Below, one piece after another: positions 39,830-51,444 of a DNA stretch of 64,000 nucleotides (position 1 is its first letter; each line of letters starts with the position of its first letter). Under the pieces are notes generated by a model that was not told the origin of the DNA, ran no database searches, and worked only from the letters and a program-made list of their open reading frames with translations. The stretch comes from Apteryx mantelli. Its lineage: Eukaryota; Chordata; Aves; Apterygiformes; Apterygidae. Position numbers and translations under genes: made by a program. The stretch is from assembly GCF_036417845.1 (NCBI RefSeq), contig NC_090020.1, forward strand, positions 42,082,425-42,146,424, in the 5' to 3' direction.

Positions 39830-42800
39830 TTTGATGAAAGCATTACTTGGGAAGGGAGTGTAAAAACTTCTAGTGAAAACTTGCTAGCTCACTTAACTGC
39901 CAGAATGCCATCTTCACTTCTCCTTGACCAGAAATAATATTTCCCCCAAGTCTTGTGATCTGAAGATGCTGGAGGCAAAGAAGAAAAAAAATCCATAACT
40001 AATTTGAAGCCATACTCATTTTCTTTGATTATAAAGTCAGTATTTTAACTCAAATAAAATGACCAGACTTTCCACTACATCTTAGCTGAAAAGTGTTACA
40101 GAAACTTGTATTATGCAGCAAATAGACAACATGGCTGCTTCTTGGCTGTAAGCAGAGACTTGGGGAAGTGGGGGGATGACCCTAAATTCTAAGTTAGTAT
40201 TGCAAACCGTAGATATATGTAATGCTGTGCCCCAGTAGCTGGCGATATCTACAGTCCCTCCAAACTACAGTTGGTAGTACCAGAATTCATTAAACTGCAA
40301 TACATATCACAGGAAGGTATCTTGACACTTGTTCAAATGTACCTTATATTCTTTCTAGGGAGAATTTTCTTCCTATATATTTAATTTTCAGCTAAATTTT
40401 GTTTTGTTCATCAGAACAGTGTGATGCAAAAAGTCTAGTTTTTAAAAAAAGCACAAGAAATTTACCAGTGGGGGAGATAAGAAGAAAGTAGTTTGAATGA
40501 TCTGCATAGGAAAGGGTGGGAAAGAACAAGAAATGGCAAGAAACTACAAAGGGAACGAGGGAGGGAAAGAAGGACAGAAGGAAGGTACAATCCAAACACT
40601 TTGTATTACATTTCAATGACATAAGGTAGTTATAAACCCTAATTTACCCAGAGAGTACTATCTAGCTGCTTTGAACCACTCCAGTACTGCAAAAACTACT
40701 GAAAACATACTAAGGACCATTAAGATTAATCAGGACATTGAAGTGGATAAATTGGATTTTAAGATCACCAGAAATATCACTTGGTGACTTTCTGATTTTT
40801 TTTTTTTTTTTTTTACTGTTCATGTACAAGAAGAAAAGAATGAAGAGAAATTCTATGCAAAAATCTTTATAAAGAAGTACAAGTAAGAGAGTACACATCA
40901 GCAATTTCAAAGCAAATTTCTCATAAAGATGTTGTAGCTTCTCTCTACCTGCAGTTTACTTACCATACTCTGTTACTCAGTATTTTTGTTATTTTTATAG
41001 AAATAATTTGTAGGGACACATTACTTGCATTAAAAATTATCAAGCATTTAATGTACAACTTTGAGGACTTGTCTTGACGTATTGAAATAACAAGTTGATC
41101 AAGGCTGGCATTCCTCAACAGCGATCATTTGAAGCAATAATCATTATCCTTTACCTAACAGGAAGTATTTAAAGAATACTTTTTCAAAATAGGCAGATTA
41201 AGTCACAAGATACACTAAAATCTAGGTTTAGTCAGATTATGCTAGTTACTACTTAATGGAAGTGAGTCACTTCCTGTCATCAGGGCAAACAGTGCAACTT
41301 CCATTTCAAGTGCGAGCATTTTGTGCTCCTACAAAGATCTGTGCTGAACCTTTTATTTTGATGATGCTCCATGAGAAGTTTCCTTTCAGGTTAAAAAAAA
41401 TAAATGAATGCACTAGAATATCTTAATTCCTTCTTCCTGCTTTTAAGCATGTTCTATATTTTGTCTTCCAAATACAGATTTTGGTTCTCCTTCCACTGCA
41501 AAAGTCTGTAACTTTGGATCCCCCCTCCCACCCCCCATCAACTTCTGGTTAGAGACTTAGCAAATTTTTATGTGGTTTATTTGGTAGATAATAGATGATT
41601 CCCACCTTTTAGGAAGAAGATCTCTATTAAGAAGCAGTGAAGAACATCCAAACACATTCTCCTAATACCTGAGCTGCTAATTCCTTTCAGAATTGTTTTT
41701 TCTCTTCCCCATTAAATGATGTAATCATAAAAAGTTATTTTGTACATACAACACACAGTACCTGGGTCATGCATTTGTGCCTGCAACACATGACATTACT
41801 TTTTGTACTCCTAATACACAGCAACAATATAAATAGCATATTCAGGAACAGAATGCATTCAGCTTAACCTCAAGCTATAATAGCTCAGAGTTGCATTGTC
41901 TCTGAAGTTTACTAAAAGGCTCATTAATCATTGCAAATTAGAAATAACGAGAAACTTAAACCACAAAGAAATACAGATTTCCATGAAAATTCATTAAATG
42001 GAAGAATTATAAACAGCATGTAGTAAGTGTTAATGACTTTTTCATGTTTTTAAACAACATTCATGGATCTAACATATTTCCCAACAAGGGAACAGCAAAA
42101 ATGGGCAGAAGCAGGACTTCGCCTAGGCGCAGTGCCAGTTTTCTCATTTATCTTTCTAAATACCCCGCAATCTGATCTGCACCACCTCTGCCATACATGC
42201 TTCAGGTGTAATTCAGGTTTACAAATGAAGAACAGCAACCTGGAGTGTTACGGTGATGCCCACAAGCGATCAGGTTCAGAGTAGTGAAGCTCGCTCGCCA
42301 CCAAACCCGCACCCTGCTTGAACCTAGGGCCGTGGTGGCTCCAAGGCCAGTCTGCGCTCGGCGGGGCTGCGAGCTCTCGGCCGTGCTTTCCACACTCTTT
42401 CAAAGCAGATTTCCAAATGAGAGCTGAAAAGCGAGGCTGGTAGCTGGTAATCCAGCCGCCAACTACAATAGACAGCTAATCTGCCTTCTCGTTCAGTGTA
42501 TCAGACTACTCTGAGAGTTTTTTGACAGGGCAGTTTATAACCTGGATAGCTTCAGTAGTCAGTTATGCGAAATAATTTGTACAGGAGCATACCCGAAACA
42601 GCACATGCGCATACTGAAATGTCTCCTGGACTGCATTTTACTTGACCAGTGCATGCACGTGTTCAAGTCAAATTGACAACACGTACATATAAATGCATAC
42701 AGAACTCCAGAATTAAAAGTCTGACTGCAAATTTCTCAACAGGAAACACCTGCAGTGAACAATGATACATCTTCTTCACTAACAACATGTAAATAATATA

Positions 42801-43235
42801 TACACTAATTTTACTAGCAGCAATTTTTGCAAATAATGCTTCAAAACCAGACTCGTGTACCTCCAGTAAGTTAGCCTTTGACTAGTACTACGTAGAATTC
42901 AATTATATTATCATAATGGTCCCTTCTGCCTTAAAAACCACAAATCTGTTTTTAAGTGACTTCAGAAAAAGATGAATACTTTTAAATGCAGAAATACTTT
43001 TGGACGAATGCAAACAGAAATACTTTTGAAAGCACAACAGTGACTGCTTGTCTGGGTAAGAGCAACAAAAAGAAGATAAGCAATTATGTTTCCTCAAAAA
43101 ACAACAAAACAAAACACTTGGCATACAATTTTCAGCTAAACACACTGTTGCATAACAAAAACCTTAATATAAACAGTTTTGGACAGTTCCCACCTCAAGA
43201 GCTTTTCTCAAGATACACTTTTAAACGATTAAGTT
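39830..43235. other. TNFAIP8 intronic sequence next to the CpG island
   Basis: AT-rich intron with a poly(T) run at about 40,798-40,814. A small GC-richer patch lies at about 42,260-42,390, ahead of the main island. No exon was recognised. Confidence 0.6.
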
Positions 43236-43809
43236 TGCATGGCTTTAAAAGACCGGAAAGCTGCACAGCGCGCGAGGGCTGTATCGAAGCTCCCGAAGCG
43301 CTGCTGCCGCCGGGAGTTTTCCAGGCGAGTTTCGCCCTTATCGCCACCTGTCGCCCCTCGTGTCGAAATCCGAGTAACTCCAGAGCTGCGCAGGGAGCCA
43401 GGCGCCGCGCTCAAACACACGCTGGGCCCCAGCCCAGGCTCCACACGCGCGGGGGCTACGACGGGACCTCGGGGCCGGCGCCACCGAGACCAGAACGGGT
43501 CCCAGGGCAGCTCGCGGGCTCGGCCGGGGCCGCCACCTGCCGCTGAGGGGCGGCCAACCGCCCGCCTCAACGGGCGCCCCCGCCGCGCGCCCCCACCGCG
43601 ACTCCGCAGCCCCACAGAGGGACGGGGAGGGGGCCCCGGCCGGGCGCAGGCGGAGGCGCGTCGCAGGCTCCCGGGTCCCGTCGCGGCGGTAGGGAGCGGC
43701 GCTGCGGGTCGGGGGGCGAGGAGGGCGGCGGGCTAACGGCCAGCCCCGGCGGGGCCCGCTGCGGCGCGGCGCGGCTGCTGCCCTCGCCCCCTCCTTCGGG
43801 GCGCGGAAT

Positions 43810-43827
43810 GGCGGCGGCGGCGGCGGC
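43810..43827. repeat. (GGC)6 tract just inside the intron after the TNFAIP8 donor
   Basis: Six uninterrupted GGC units on the plus strand. Read on the minus strand they follow the donor GTAAGTG directly as GCC repeats. Confidence 0.9.
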
Positions 43828-43833
43828 ACTTAC

Positions 43834-43930
43834 TGTGTGGGCGCGGAGAGGGGCGCGGCGGCGGCGGCGGCGGCGGCGGCGGGACCGGAGCGGAGCGGCA
43901 GCGTCGCCCCCGCGGCCGAGCGGACTGAAG
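43834..43930 (-). other. TNFAIP8: TNFAIP8 upstream first exon (5' UTR; last base starts the ATG)
   Basis: The minus strand reads CGCCCACACA then the donor GTAAGTG, so the exon ends in base A at 43,834. The short isoform of TNFAIP8 begins with Met at the position where the long isoform has its split Val codon (G|TG). Joining A to TG would give ATG. No other ATG is present on the minus strand from 43,834 up through the GC-box cluster, so the junction codon would be the first start codon of the mRNA. The exon contains a (CCG)9 tract. Its 5' end is set only roughly, downstream of the GC boxes. The acceptor exon is outside the window, so the junction itself is inferred. Confidence 0.65.
43856..43882. 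repeat. (CGG)9 tract in the TNFAIP8 5' UTR
   Basis: Nine uninterrupted CGG units (CCG in the transcript sense), about 20 bases upstream of the exon's end. Confidence 0.92.
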
Positions 43931-43953
43931 CTGCCCGCGCTGAGAGCAGGGCA

Positions 43954-44021
43954 GGGCGGGGGGCGGCGCCTCCCCGCCCCGCGGAAGGGGTGGGCGGTGG
44001 GAGCGGGGCAGGGCCGGGCGG
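43954..44021. promoter_or_regulatory. GC-box cluster (Sp1-type sites)
   Basis: GGGCGG or its complement occurs at 43,954, 43,961, 43,974, 43,992 and 44,016. There is no TATA box, and the layout fits a TATA-less CpG-island promoter firing on the minus strand toward 43,900. Confidence 0.65.
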
Positions 44022-44224
44022 AGCGGAGCGGCGTGTCCCGCCCGGCGCGGCGCAGCGGAGCGCGGGCGCCGAGTCCACCGTGGCTCGAAGGGTCCCGGTG
44101 CAGAGGGGGTCTCCGCTCCAGCGCAGCCGGAGGCGCTGCGGGGACAGCGGCCACGCTGCTGCCTCCGTGCTGCCTCTCTGCAGGCTCGGGGCACCTCTGC
44201 TGGCGGCAGCAGCTGGCTGACTGC

Positions 44225-45545
44225 TCCGTAACTACTCCAGTAGTTTGGGCCGTTGTAGAGGTGTGAAAAGTTAAGAGTTTCATACTTTCACACACTGTGA
44301 CATTTATATGAAATTAGGCAGAGGTTAAAAAAAGTTACTGAGGAAGATGACAAAAAAAGCCTAATTTCACTACAAAACACCACTAAGCGCAGCATACAAC
44401 TGTCAGTGGAGTAGCAGTCTGACTTTTAAAAGACCACATACAAAATGCTAATGTTTAAAAAGCTAACATATAAAAAGGAAAGCAGAAAGATCATTTACTT
44501 TAAACCAATTACTTTATTTTCTAGAAAGTAATTTGATGAGTGTGCTGAATGTGCCCATTAGAGGTGATGCTGTTATCTTTAGTAAAAATAAAGGTTTGAA
44601 GAAAAACTATCCAGGCTCCAAGCTTATTTCCTTTTAATCGCAGGTGCTTTTTTCTTCCCACATGTCATACCAATTGTAACTAATCAAACACTGCGTGCTG
44701 GTAGGAGGAAGGGAGTGGTACCTAGTGTAGGAAACCGCAACACTTCATTTCTTCTAACTGGTAGCAGAGGCTTCCAAAATGCAGAACATGTAAGCTCACC
44801 TTATATGCCACATCTGGAATAAAATATAAGTCTATTCCATTCCCCAGCTTTTTCCATAAACATATTTTGCAACATCAGCAAAACACCTGTTTACAACTTA
44901 AGCAGCAAGCCAGTTTAAGTACCTAGATGGCCAGAGTTTTAGCTCTCCCAAATTACTGATGAAAGCACTAGTGAAGAACTTGGATCACAAAGGTGTTTGA
45001 GCTAACCGAATCAATTAGCAACAGAAGAATGTAAATCTGACTGTATTATGTATTGCTCCATGGACTAACACAGGGCACACATTCTAATCTGTGATATTTG
45101 AAAGGGACATTATCAACTACAGAGTAAGTTATTTTTTCTGGACATGAAGTTATTAGTGATTAAACACTGGTAAACATCATTTTAAAGTTCAGTTTGCACA
45201 TATGCCTACTTCATGCATATAACCCTGGGTAGCCAGTATTAACATTTTGTTTGAGTCACAAACAGCAACAGGCAAAAATCAGTAGAAAGTGTTGAGGGCA
45301 ACAACTGGAACAGCTTTGAATTCAGCTTTTCCTCAATTACTAGATTTCAAGTTGAGAGTGTCCCTTTAAAAAGTTTTAGATACAACAGAAGTTGACTCAT
45401 TTTAGATACTATCATTGTAAGAAAGCTACCAATAAAATGATTTAACATAGTTGTTAAACATCAATGAACATTATACAAACAAACATCTTGTTTATAAATG
45501 AAGTAGCAGCAACATGGAATTATAGGAGGTTGAGTCTCTGTAGGA
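44225..45545. other. Intergenic gap between TNFAIP8 promoter and DMXL1 3' end
   Basis: AT-rich DNA with no exon or repeat recognised. A minus-strand AATAAA (plus TTTATT, 44,513-44,518) is present and could serve a very long DMXL1 3' UTR. Confidence 0.45.
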
Positions 45546-47923
45546 TTTATTTGAAAGATTATGATGTGGCAAATACATTGTGATTTTACATAATTTAGTT
45601 TTGAGAGTAGCTTATGGCAACTACAAACATTATGGAGAATGCCTGCACCCAGTCATTACTTTTCTGGTATAAGCGTGAGTTCGCCAGATAAAGGAAGGAA
45701 TGGATATTCAAAGTGCAGTTCTACTCAGAAAATTGGCAACATTCTATGTCTTGGCAAATCCCACATAAAATCTGCTCAGTTTACAGATGAAAAAACAGCT
45801 TTTTGTAATTGCCAGTACAATAAGCTGAGCTTGAAATATTAACTTTAACAAAATATATATATTTAAGGACAGAACATCAAGGACATTATACAATGTTCTC
45901 ATGATTTTGTACATTTTCATTTTCTGAATGTAACTTCTATTAATTCAATGGATTCATAAAACTAATGCATGTACATAAGCAACTACAAAGTCTGGGTTCC
46001 AGGGGATTCTGTTAGTGTTACTCCTAATGTCATAGTTTTGCTTCTTTAACAGGAATAAAGAGGAAGATACTCAGTCACTGAGCAGATACAAGGTATGCAT
46101 CGGGCAAGTCTGGTTTGTAAGGTGGTGCTACTTTTAGTCACTTTTCTGGTCTATCACTGTACTTAAACTGTTTTAATACCAATTTTGATTTCAATTATTA
46201 ATAAATGTTGTGGAAGAACAATTAGAATTGAACCACTGAACAGCTGTATCATTTTGAAAATGCTGCCACATATTTCTTCATGGCAAAATATTCACATTCT
46301 GTTTATTGCACAATTTGAAAGTTCAGGTAATGTGCATAAAAACCTTCTTAGTGTTTGCACTGTGACTTGCAAAACATACATTTAAAAGGACCTTAATACA
46401 ATTTACAAAATCTTTTTAAACAATTTTATATTCTTAAGATAAAAGCATCCTGAGAATGTTACAAAGTTCATTTTACAAGCCCTTCATTTCTACTATGCTT
46501 TATTTAACCCCTCAACCCCTAATCTGACTTTTTTTTTTACATTTAATATCTTGATGTTATATTTCACAAAATATCTTTTAGAAAAAAAGTACACCATCTG
46601 CATTCAAGTAACCCAGCCTTGCATCTAATTTACAAATTAAATGTTTATCAAGCTTTCTCAAGTTTTGAAATAGGTCAAGAAAAGCAACTCAAAATACTTA
46701 CAGAAACAGTTTTTAGCTGATTAAAAAAAAAATTAAAGGCTTTGTGCATTAATATTTTGGTCAAACATTTAAGTTACACAGTTTAATATTTTGGCAAAAA
46801 AAAAAAACACTATCCTCTTCAATATATTTTTCTTTCATTTTATACCAGAAGTAAATATACAGTACAAAGAGCGACAGTATTAAAAGTACTTCACTCCTGA
46901 TCTTTTTTTTTTTTTTCTTCCTTTTTTAGAGTACTTAAGCAAAGCAGACAAACAGGAACATAAGTGCTGGAAATCAATTGAGTATCTTTGGGCTAAATAA
47001 AGTCTTACCAGAAAAAATGTAAAAATAAATTAGTTCTTTTTCTCTACAGACGCGTAAATAAATATTCTTTAAAGAAATTCTAATGCCATATTCTAAAGCA
47101 ACATCTTCCTGTATTTCTTGATCAAGACTAAAGCTTCACACAATCTTGACAATTTTAATAAGAAGATATCCGATAATATTTACATATTTTTGTAAAGAGA
47201 GTGTTCAGGGTTAAAAATATACTTCTTAAAGGTAAGTCTGCCATCCTGATGGCAGTGATTCAAGCTATAGAACAGAAGATAAGTTATAGAATATCCTTCA
47301 GTTTTGTATACCCTAGATTGGAGCAAAGAGTTTGGGTGAGTTGCAGAGGTAAACAGCCTGGATTCCAGGAACAGAGAGAGACAGTGGCTCATTATACGAA
47401 CATTTGCTTGGCCAGTTTCTGATACAGTAGGTGTATCTACTGAAATAGGCTTTGCTTCTTTTCTAGACATAGCTATATGTTTTTAATCTGTGGCTGACTA
47501 AACAAGTTTAGAGGAGAGAGTGGTTGCCACAGTGAAAGAACAACATTATCTAAGGTTTCCATCTGGACCTGGTTTTAGAGAAAGGCCAGGTGAATATAAG
47601 CAGAGGCCATGCCCAGATGGTACTACCAAAACAGGAAGAGTAAACCACTTCAGCAACACCTTAAGAATATAAATATATAATTCAATGTCATGTATAGCTT
47701 ATTTTAGGCAACAATCAAAATCTGAAGGACCTCGTTAATCTTTAAGGCATCAGTGCATTAGGGACTAAAAGCTCCAGGTAATAAATATGAAAACAACAAC
47801 AAAAAAAAAAGCAGTATCTTTGTGGCATGAGCTATCATGGTCTATTTGCTTTGTTGGCTATTACAGGAAAAATATTTTGGGGGTGATGGTGGGGGAACTT
47901 TACACATTTTATTGAGAAAAGTA
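45546..47923 (-). other. DMXL1: Probable DMXL1 3' UTR (end uncertain)
   Basis: Sequence after the DMXL1 stop codon, AT-rich and without frames of note. Minus-strand AATAAA signals occur at 47,908-47,913 (only 10 bases after the stop), 46,498-46,503 and 45,546-45,551. The true cleavage site cannot be chosen from sequence. The left boundary given here is simply the last of these three signals. Confidence 0.4.
47908..47913 (-). terminator. AATAAA signal 10 bases after the DMXL1 stop
   Basis: A canonical polyadenylation hexamer on the minus strand, immediately after the coding region. No strong GU-rich element follows, so use is uncertain. Confidence 0.3.
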
Positions 47924-48148
47924 TTAGATCATAAACTTCACATCATTTTTTAACACTTCATTTAAAGGGCTGAATCTATCAGGCAGGATTCTCATCTTTA
48001 CTGTTCCATCGGCACCACAGGAGAATATGTGATTTGCTGGTCCTGCCTCAATTTGCATGACCCCTGTCCCAATGTTTCTGAAGAGGGACTGTCGAGCATG
48101 CTCATTGATGAAAGTGTGAAGGAGATTAAAGGTAGACAGACTCCATAC
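47924..48148 (-). CDS. DMXL1: DMXL1 last coding exon
   Basis: Acceptor TTTTTCAG precedes GTATGGAGT. The exon opens in phase 0 with VWSLSTFNLLHTF, completing the WD dipeptide-like end (KVW) of the repeat begun in the previous exon. It holds a further blade with FSCGADGTVKMR and ends KNDVKFMI-TAA. It has 74 codons plus stop, the usual C-terminus of the rabconnectin-3 alpha family. Confidence 0.95.
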   Translation of the reverse strand, partial: VWSLSTFNLLHTFINEHARQSLFRNIGTGVMQIEAGPANHIFSCGADGTVKMRILPDRFSPLNEVLKNDVKFMI

Positions 48149-48565
48149 CTGAAAAAGCATCAAAACATCATCAATCTCAATATACGGATAATTGCTATGA
48201 TCTTAAAACTCATTAGTAATCAGTCATGGAAAAATTGGCCTGGACTACGTATTGCATTTGTCTTTGACACTAATTGTAAAAAAAGATATATAGCAATCTA
48301 TAATGACAGAGTTATAGAATACTATGAATATAGAATTCGTATTTATAATAAGAAATATTTCTAACTGCAAGGAGGACTGCAAGACAAGACTAAAATGTCA
48401 TAATTAAATTTGTAAGTGTATGAGGATCAGAGTTGAGGACAAATGTAGAATGTAGGACATATCTGACTATTCCACACCTATGTAAGGTTTTCGCAAATTT
48501 AAAATGAATTTGAATTTATACATTATCATCAGCTCTCTTCTCCCTCCCTCTCATTAAAAAAATAC

Positions 48566-48783
48566 CTTTATGTTGCCTTCAGCAGATCCTGTGACAAAAT
48601 ACTCTTCTGTAGGATCAACAGCAATTGCTTTGACTGGAGAATCATGACTCTGAAGTAATTGTTGCTGCTGTTTTTGGCGAAGATCAATGATACAAGTAAA
48701 GCCTTTTCTGCCTCCAGATATTAGCAGCTGATGTTTTGGAGCATATGCCAGCACAGTTGCTCCACTATCATGACAAATAAAAG
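48566..48783 (-). CDS. DMXL1: DMXL1 coding exon (WD repeats)
   Basis: The exon is entered in phase 1 (the split Ala codon is completed by CT) and left in phase 0 at AAG|GTATTT. It encodes 72 full codons including CHDSGATVLAYAPKHQLLI, SGGRKGFTCIIDLR, a short Gln run (KQQQQLLQ), and AVDPTEEYFVTGSAEGNIK. It covers about one and a half WD blades. Confidence 0.95.
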
Positions 48784-50587
48784 CTGAAAGCCAAAGCAAA
48801 TGTATTTAAATAAACACACTGTACTAACTTTAATTTTCCATCAATCTCTAATGGTTTAAGACAGTAACAGTGACTTTGAAACTGTAATGGAACTGGACAC
48901 AATCAATCCGTTTAATGCAATACTGTATATATTTAAATCTAGCTTCACATCAAACATCCTGAAGTTGTAGTATTCCCAAACTAAGCAATTGCACTCTGCA
49001 TGAAAAAAACCCTCCTTCCTATCCCACTGTAATCAGACTCTCACAGAGGCGGATTCTTCTCACATCTCTAATACTTGTTATTTTAAAGCATACGTTTTCC
49101 ATACAAGACATCAAAAACATTTTTCAGCCCTCCTAAATTACTTGTCCTAATAGCCTATGACAACAGTTTCCACTGGTTATTTTAAATTTGCTGCTTTTCA
49201 CATTTGTTTGGATAATACGCATTCCTCTTAGTGAGACTGCATTAGTTACCATAACTGAAGAAAGTGAATGCAGATTACAGTTATCAGAACAAAGCCCAGT
49301 ATGTCCAAGACTAGATGCTATGAACCCTAATACTTGGCACGTAACATACTGTATTTGTGGTTCAAACTGTTCTCTGAATTTAGGTTTAGAAATCCTATGT
49401 GTCTCATACATGCCTAAGCTTTCACCATAATTTAATTAAGAAGGCTTTGCAGCTCCTCTCTGCCCAGCCTTATTCTGAGTTTTAGACATTGGAATTTACT
49501 TTTCTCATTACAGTGAAATGTTAGTAAGAAAAATAATAAAACCCAATTAGATCTAGGTATTTCATCTCTCAAACTAGTCTAATCAAACAGGTACATACTT
49601 ATGACAGGAGACTAATTCTTCTAAAGCTTTTTTTTTTTTAAATACTGTATGTAGGTATCTCTACATGCACACATATGCTAAAAGCATCAAAAAAATCCAC
49701 CGTTTGGCATAGTACCTAAAATAAAAATGATATAAAACTGGACAACATTTGAAATCAAAGACACACTGTATGTTTTACAAACATTACAGTATCTTTAAAA
49801 GTTCATCTCTAAAAAACAGTATATGAGATCTTGATTTGCACATGTGCTTGCTAAACCTATTCATGCAAAAAAGTCAATGACGATTTTCTAGAAAATTTGG
49901 TATGTTTATTTACAACCATAATTCCAGAGATCTATTTCCATAATCATGGCTTCTCGGAGGGTTGGATTTTCACAAAGGCAATGACATTTATATCAGTTCA
50001 TAAAAAGAATATCTGCTTATATTCTTTACATATTATATAGAAACAGCTAATGCATCTGGACATGTCTAATGTTATCTTAACCATTATTTGGTCTAATACT
50101 TGAATGATAAATTGAGTGGGTGCTCTCTGATTTATCAGTACAGACACTGCCATAGGAACATGGAATTGAAGGATGTTTATGTATAGTCATGCAAATACAG
50201 TAACTGTGGTTAAAAACTGTACTTTTTATAGTTGTATAGCTATCGTCTTCTCAATACTCTAGTCACTATAAGCAGGAGTTGCTCAAAACCTTTAAAAAAA
50301 AAAAGAACAGAAATTAAAGACCTCTAGCTTTCAGGCATTGTGCTTGTGATGCAAAGATCCTAGGTATGCAAAGGAAGATGCTCATGTCCATGAAACTGAT
50401 CATTTATATATACACCACTTATCAAGAATCTATTTTTAATATAGATTCCTGAGGATATACCCACACAGGACAGTGCAAGATGTTTGGCTACTAATATTCA
50501 AGTTGCTTCCCACAATAACATTTCCATAAAGACAGACACACATGTATTTAATATGATCAAATATTTTGCTGGATGTATTTTACTTAC
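48784..50587 (-). other. DMXL1 intron
   Basis: AT-rich intron. Two open frames around 49.1-49.4 kb overlap on opposite strands and show no splice context or domain. Nothing else was seen. Confidence 0.75.
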
Positions 50588-50640
50588 CATGCACCAAGCT
50601 ATTTGTAGGTGAAACCAAGGTATCCCAAAGACAAATATTT
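50588..50640 (-). CDS. DMXL1: DMXL1 coding exon (53 nt, WD repeat)
   Basis: Acceptor TTTTCTATAG, donor GTAAGT. The first base completes a split Arg codon. The exon reads NICLWDTLVSPTNSLVH and ends with the first base of the next Ala codon. It contains the LWD end of a WD repeat. Confidence 0.93.
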
Positions 50641-51352
50641 CTATAGAAAAAATAATGTTTTAATTCAGTGAGAAGTGTTCTAAGAAGTATTTTGAACACT
50701 TGAAATAAGTCATCTGAATATTTTAAAAATTTATTCCATACACAAGAGCACTGAAAACAGACTTTTTAAAAGTTAATACCTTTGAGGTGACTCCAAATTA
50801 CTCTCATCATTCCTTTGCTTATGTGTCTATTTTAAAGAATTTCTAACCTTCCCTAGTAAGAAACCTTCCATTGCTTAAATCCCAAATAAGAAATCATTAA
50901 TCCCTGGACTTGACAAGATCAGTTATAGACACGCTGCAAGAATACGCCAGCTACACAGTCATTCTACTACTAGTTATTCTCATAAGGGATTCATGTTAAG
51001 ATACAGTCTTTTGTGGCTGAATTTACCTGCATGCTAGTATTGTTTTTGCTATTTCTTCAGCAAAACTGACTTAAAAAGTTAAACGTCAACTGAAAAGCTA
51101 TTGACAACCCCTTAAGTCTATTAAAAAATAAATAAATAAATAAGATAGGCTTATATCGAGCATGAATGGAGGAGCTGTGCTTCCTTATAGATTCATCTTT
51201 AGTAGCTCTGTGGACTTTAGATGCAAACTCCTCCCTCCTCCCCTCCCTGGGGAAGAAAGATCAGAAGTATGCTCTCAAACTCCCTAAGGAGAATCATTAA
51301 GAAAAGCCTCACTTCATTTTCTCTTTATCACAGCAGCAATTAACATTCTTAC

Positions 51353-51444
51353 CTGTTGTCCGTAGACAATCCTGCTGTGGCTATCAAAGATGATGAACTG
51401 ATGAAAACAAAGTCATTGGCTGTTTTGTTATGACACTGCCAGGT
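51353..51444 (-). CDS. DMXL1: DMXL1 coding exon (92 nt, WD repeat)
   Basis: Acceptor AATTTTTCAG, donor GTAAGA. The exon opens in phase 0 with TWQCHNKTANDFVFISS and continues through a serine run to IATAGLSTDN, plus two bases of a split Arg codon. Confidence 0.94.

Larger units (their letters stand above)
1..43950 (-). other. TNFAIP8: TNFAIP8 transcription unit (5' part, two alternative first exons)
   Basis: TNFAIP8 encodes a cytosolic TIPE-family protein with a lipid-binding TIPE-homology fold, known for anti-apoptotic and phosphoinositide-related roles. Only the 5' part of the gene is in the window. The assignment rests on three points. A ten-codon exon at 336-366 reads MSSEADECKE and ends in phase 1, like the N-terminus of the long isoform. 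A CpG-island exon ends at 43,834 in base A before a perfect donor. The gene upstream on the same strand is DMXL1, as in other vertebrates. The large coding exon is absent and would lie below position 1. Everything between the two first exons is intron for the upstream transcript. The right boundary (transcription start) is approximate. The assignment is an inference from a short exon plus synteny. Confidence 0.75.
43240..44220. promoter_or_regulatory. TNFAIP8: CpG island promoter of the TNFAIP8 upstream transcript
   Basis: About 1 kb of very GC-rich, CpG-dense DNA with sharp edges against AT-rich flanks. This is the only large island in the window. It contains a cluster of GC boxes and a perfect minus-strand splice donor at 43,833-43,828. 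Long overlapping open frames on both strands inside it are composition artefacts. It lies about 3.7 kb beyond the DMXL1 stop codon and faces TNFAIP8. Transcription in the opposite direction from the island is possible but no plus-strand gene is visible. Confidence 0.88.

Noticed and set aside
40798..40814. Poly(T) run as the tail of a retroposed gene copy
   Set aside because: No gene-like sequence or target duplication next to it; simple homopolymer.
43229..44295. Long overlapping open frames (up to 242 codons) on both strands of the CpG island
   Set aside because: GC-rich DNA has few stop codons. The frames are low-complexity Ala/Arg/Pro/Gly, overlap in several phases on both strands and span the promoter, so they are composition artefacts.
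47180..47470. 96-codon minus-strand frame next to the DMXL1 3' end
   Set aside because: It lies downstream of the DMXL1 stop in the probable 3' UTR and has no domain or splice context. An overlapping frame on the other strand is equally open.
48029..48364. 111-codon plus-strand frame
   Set aside because: It is the antisense of the last DMXL1 exon and adjacent intron; the minus-strand frame is the real gene.
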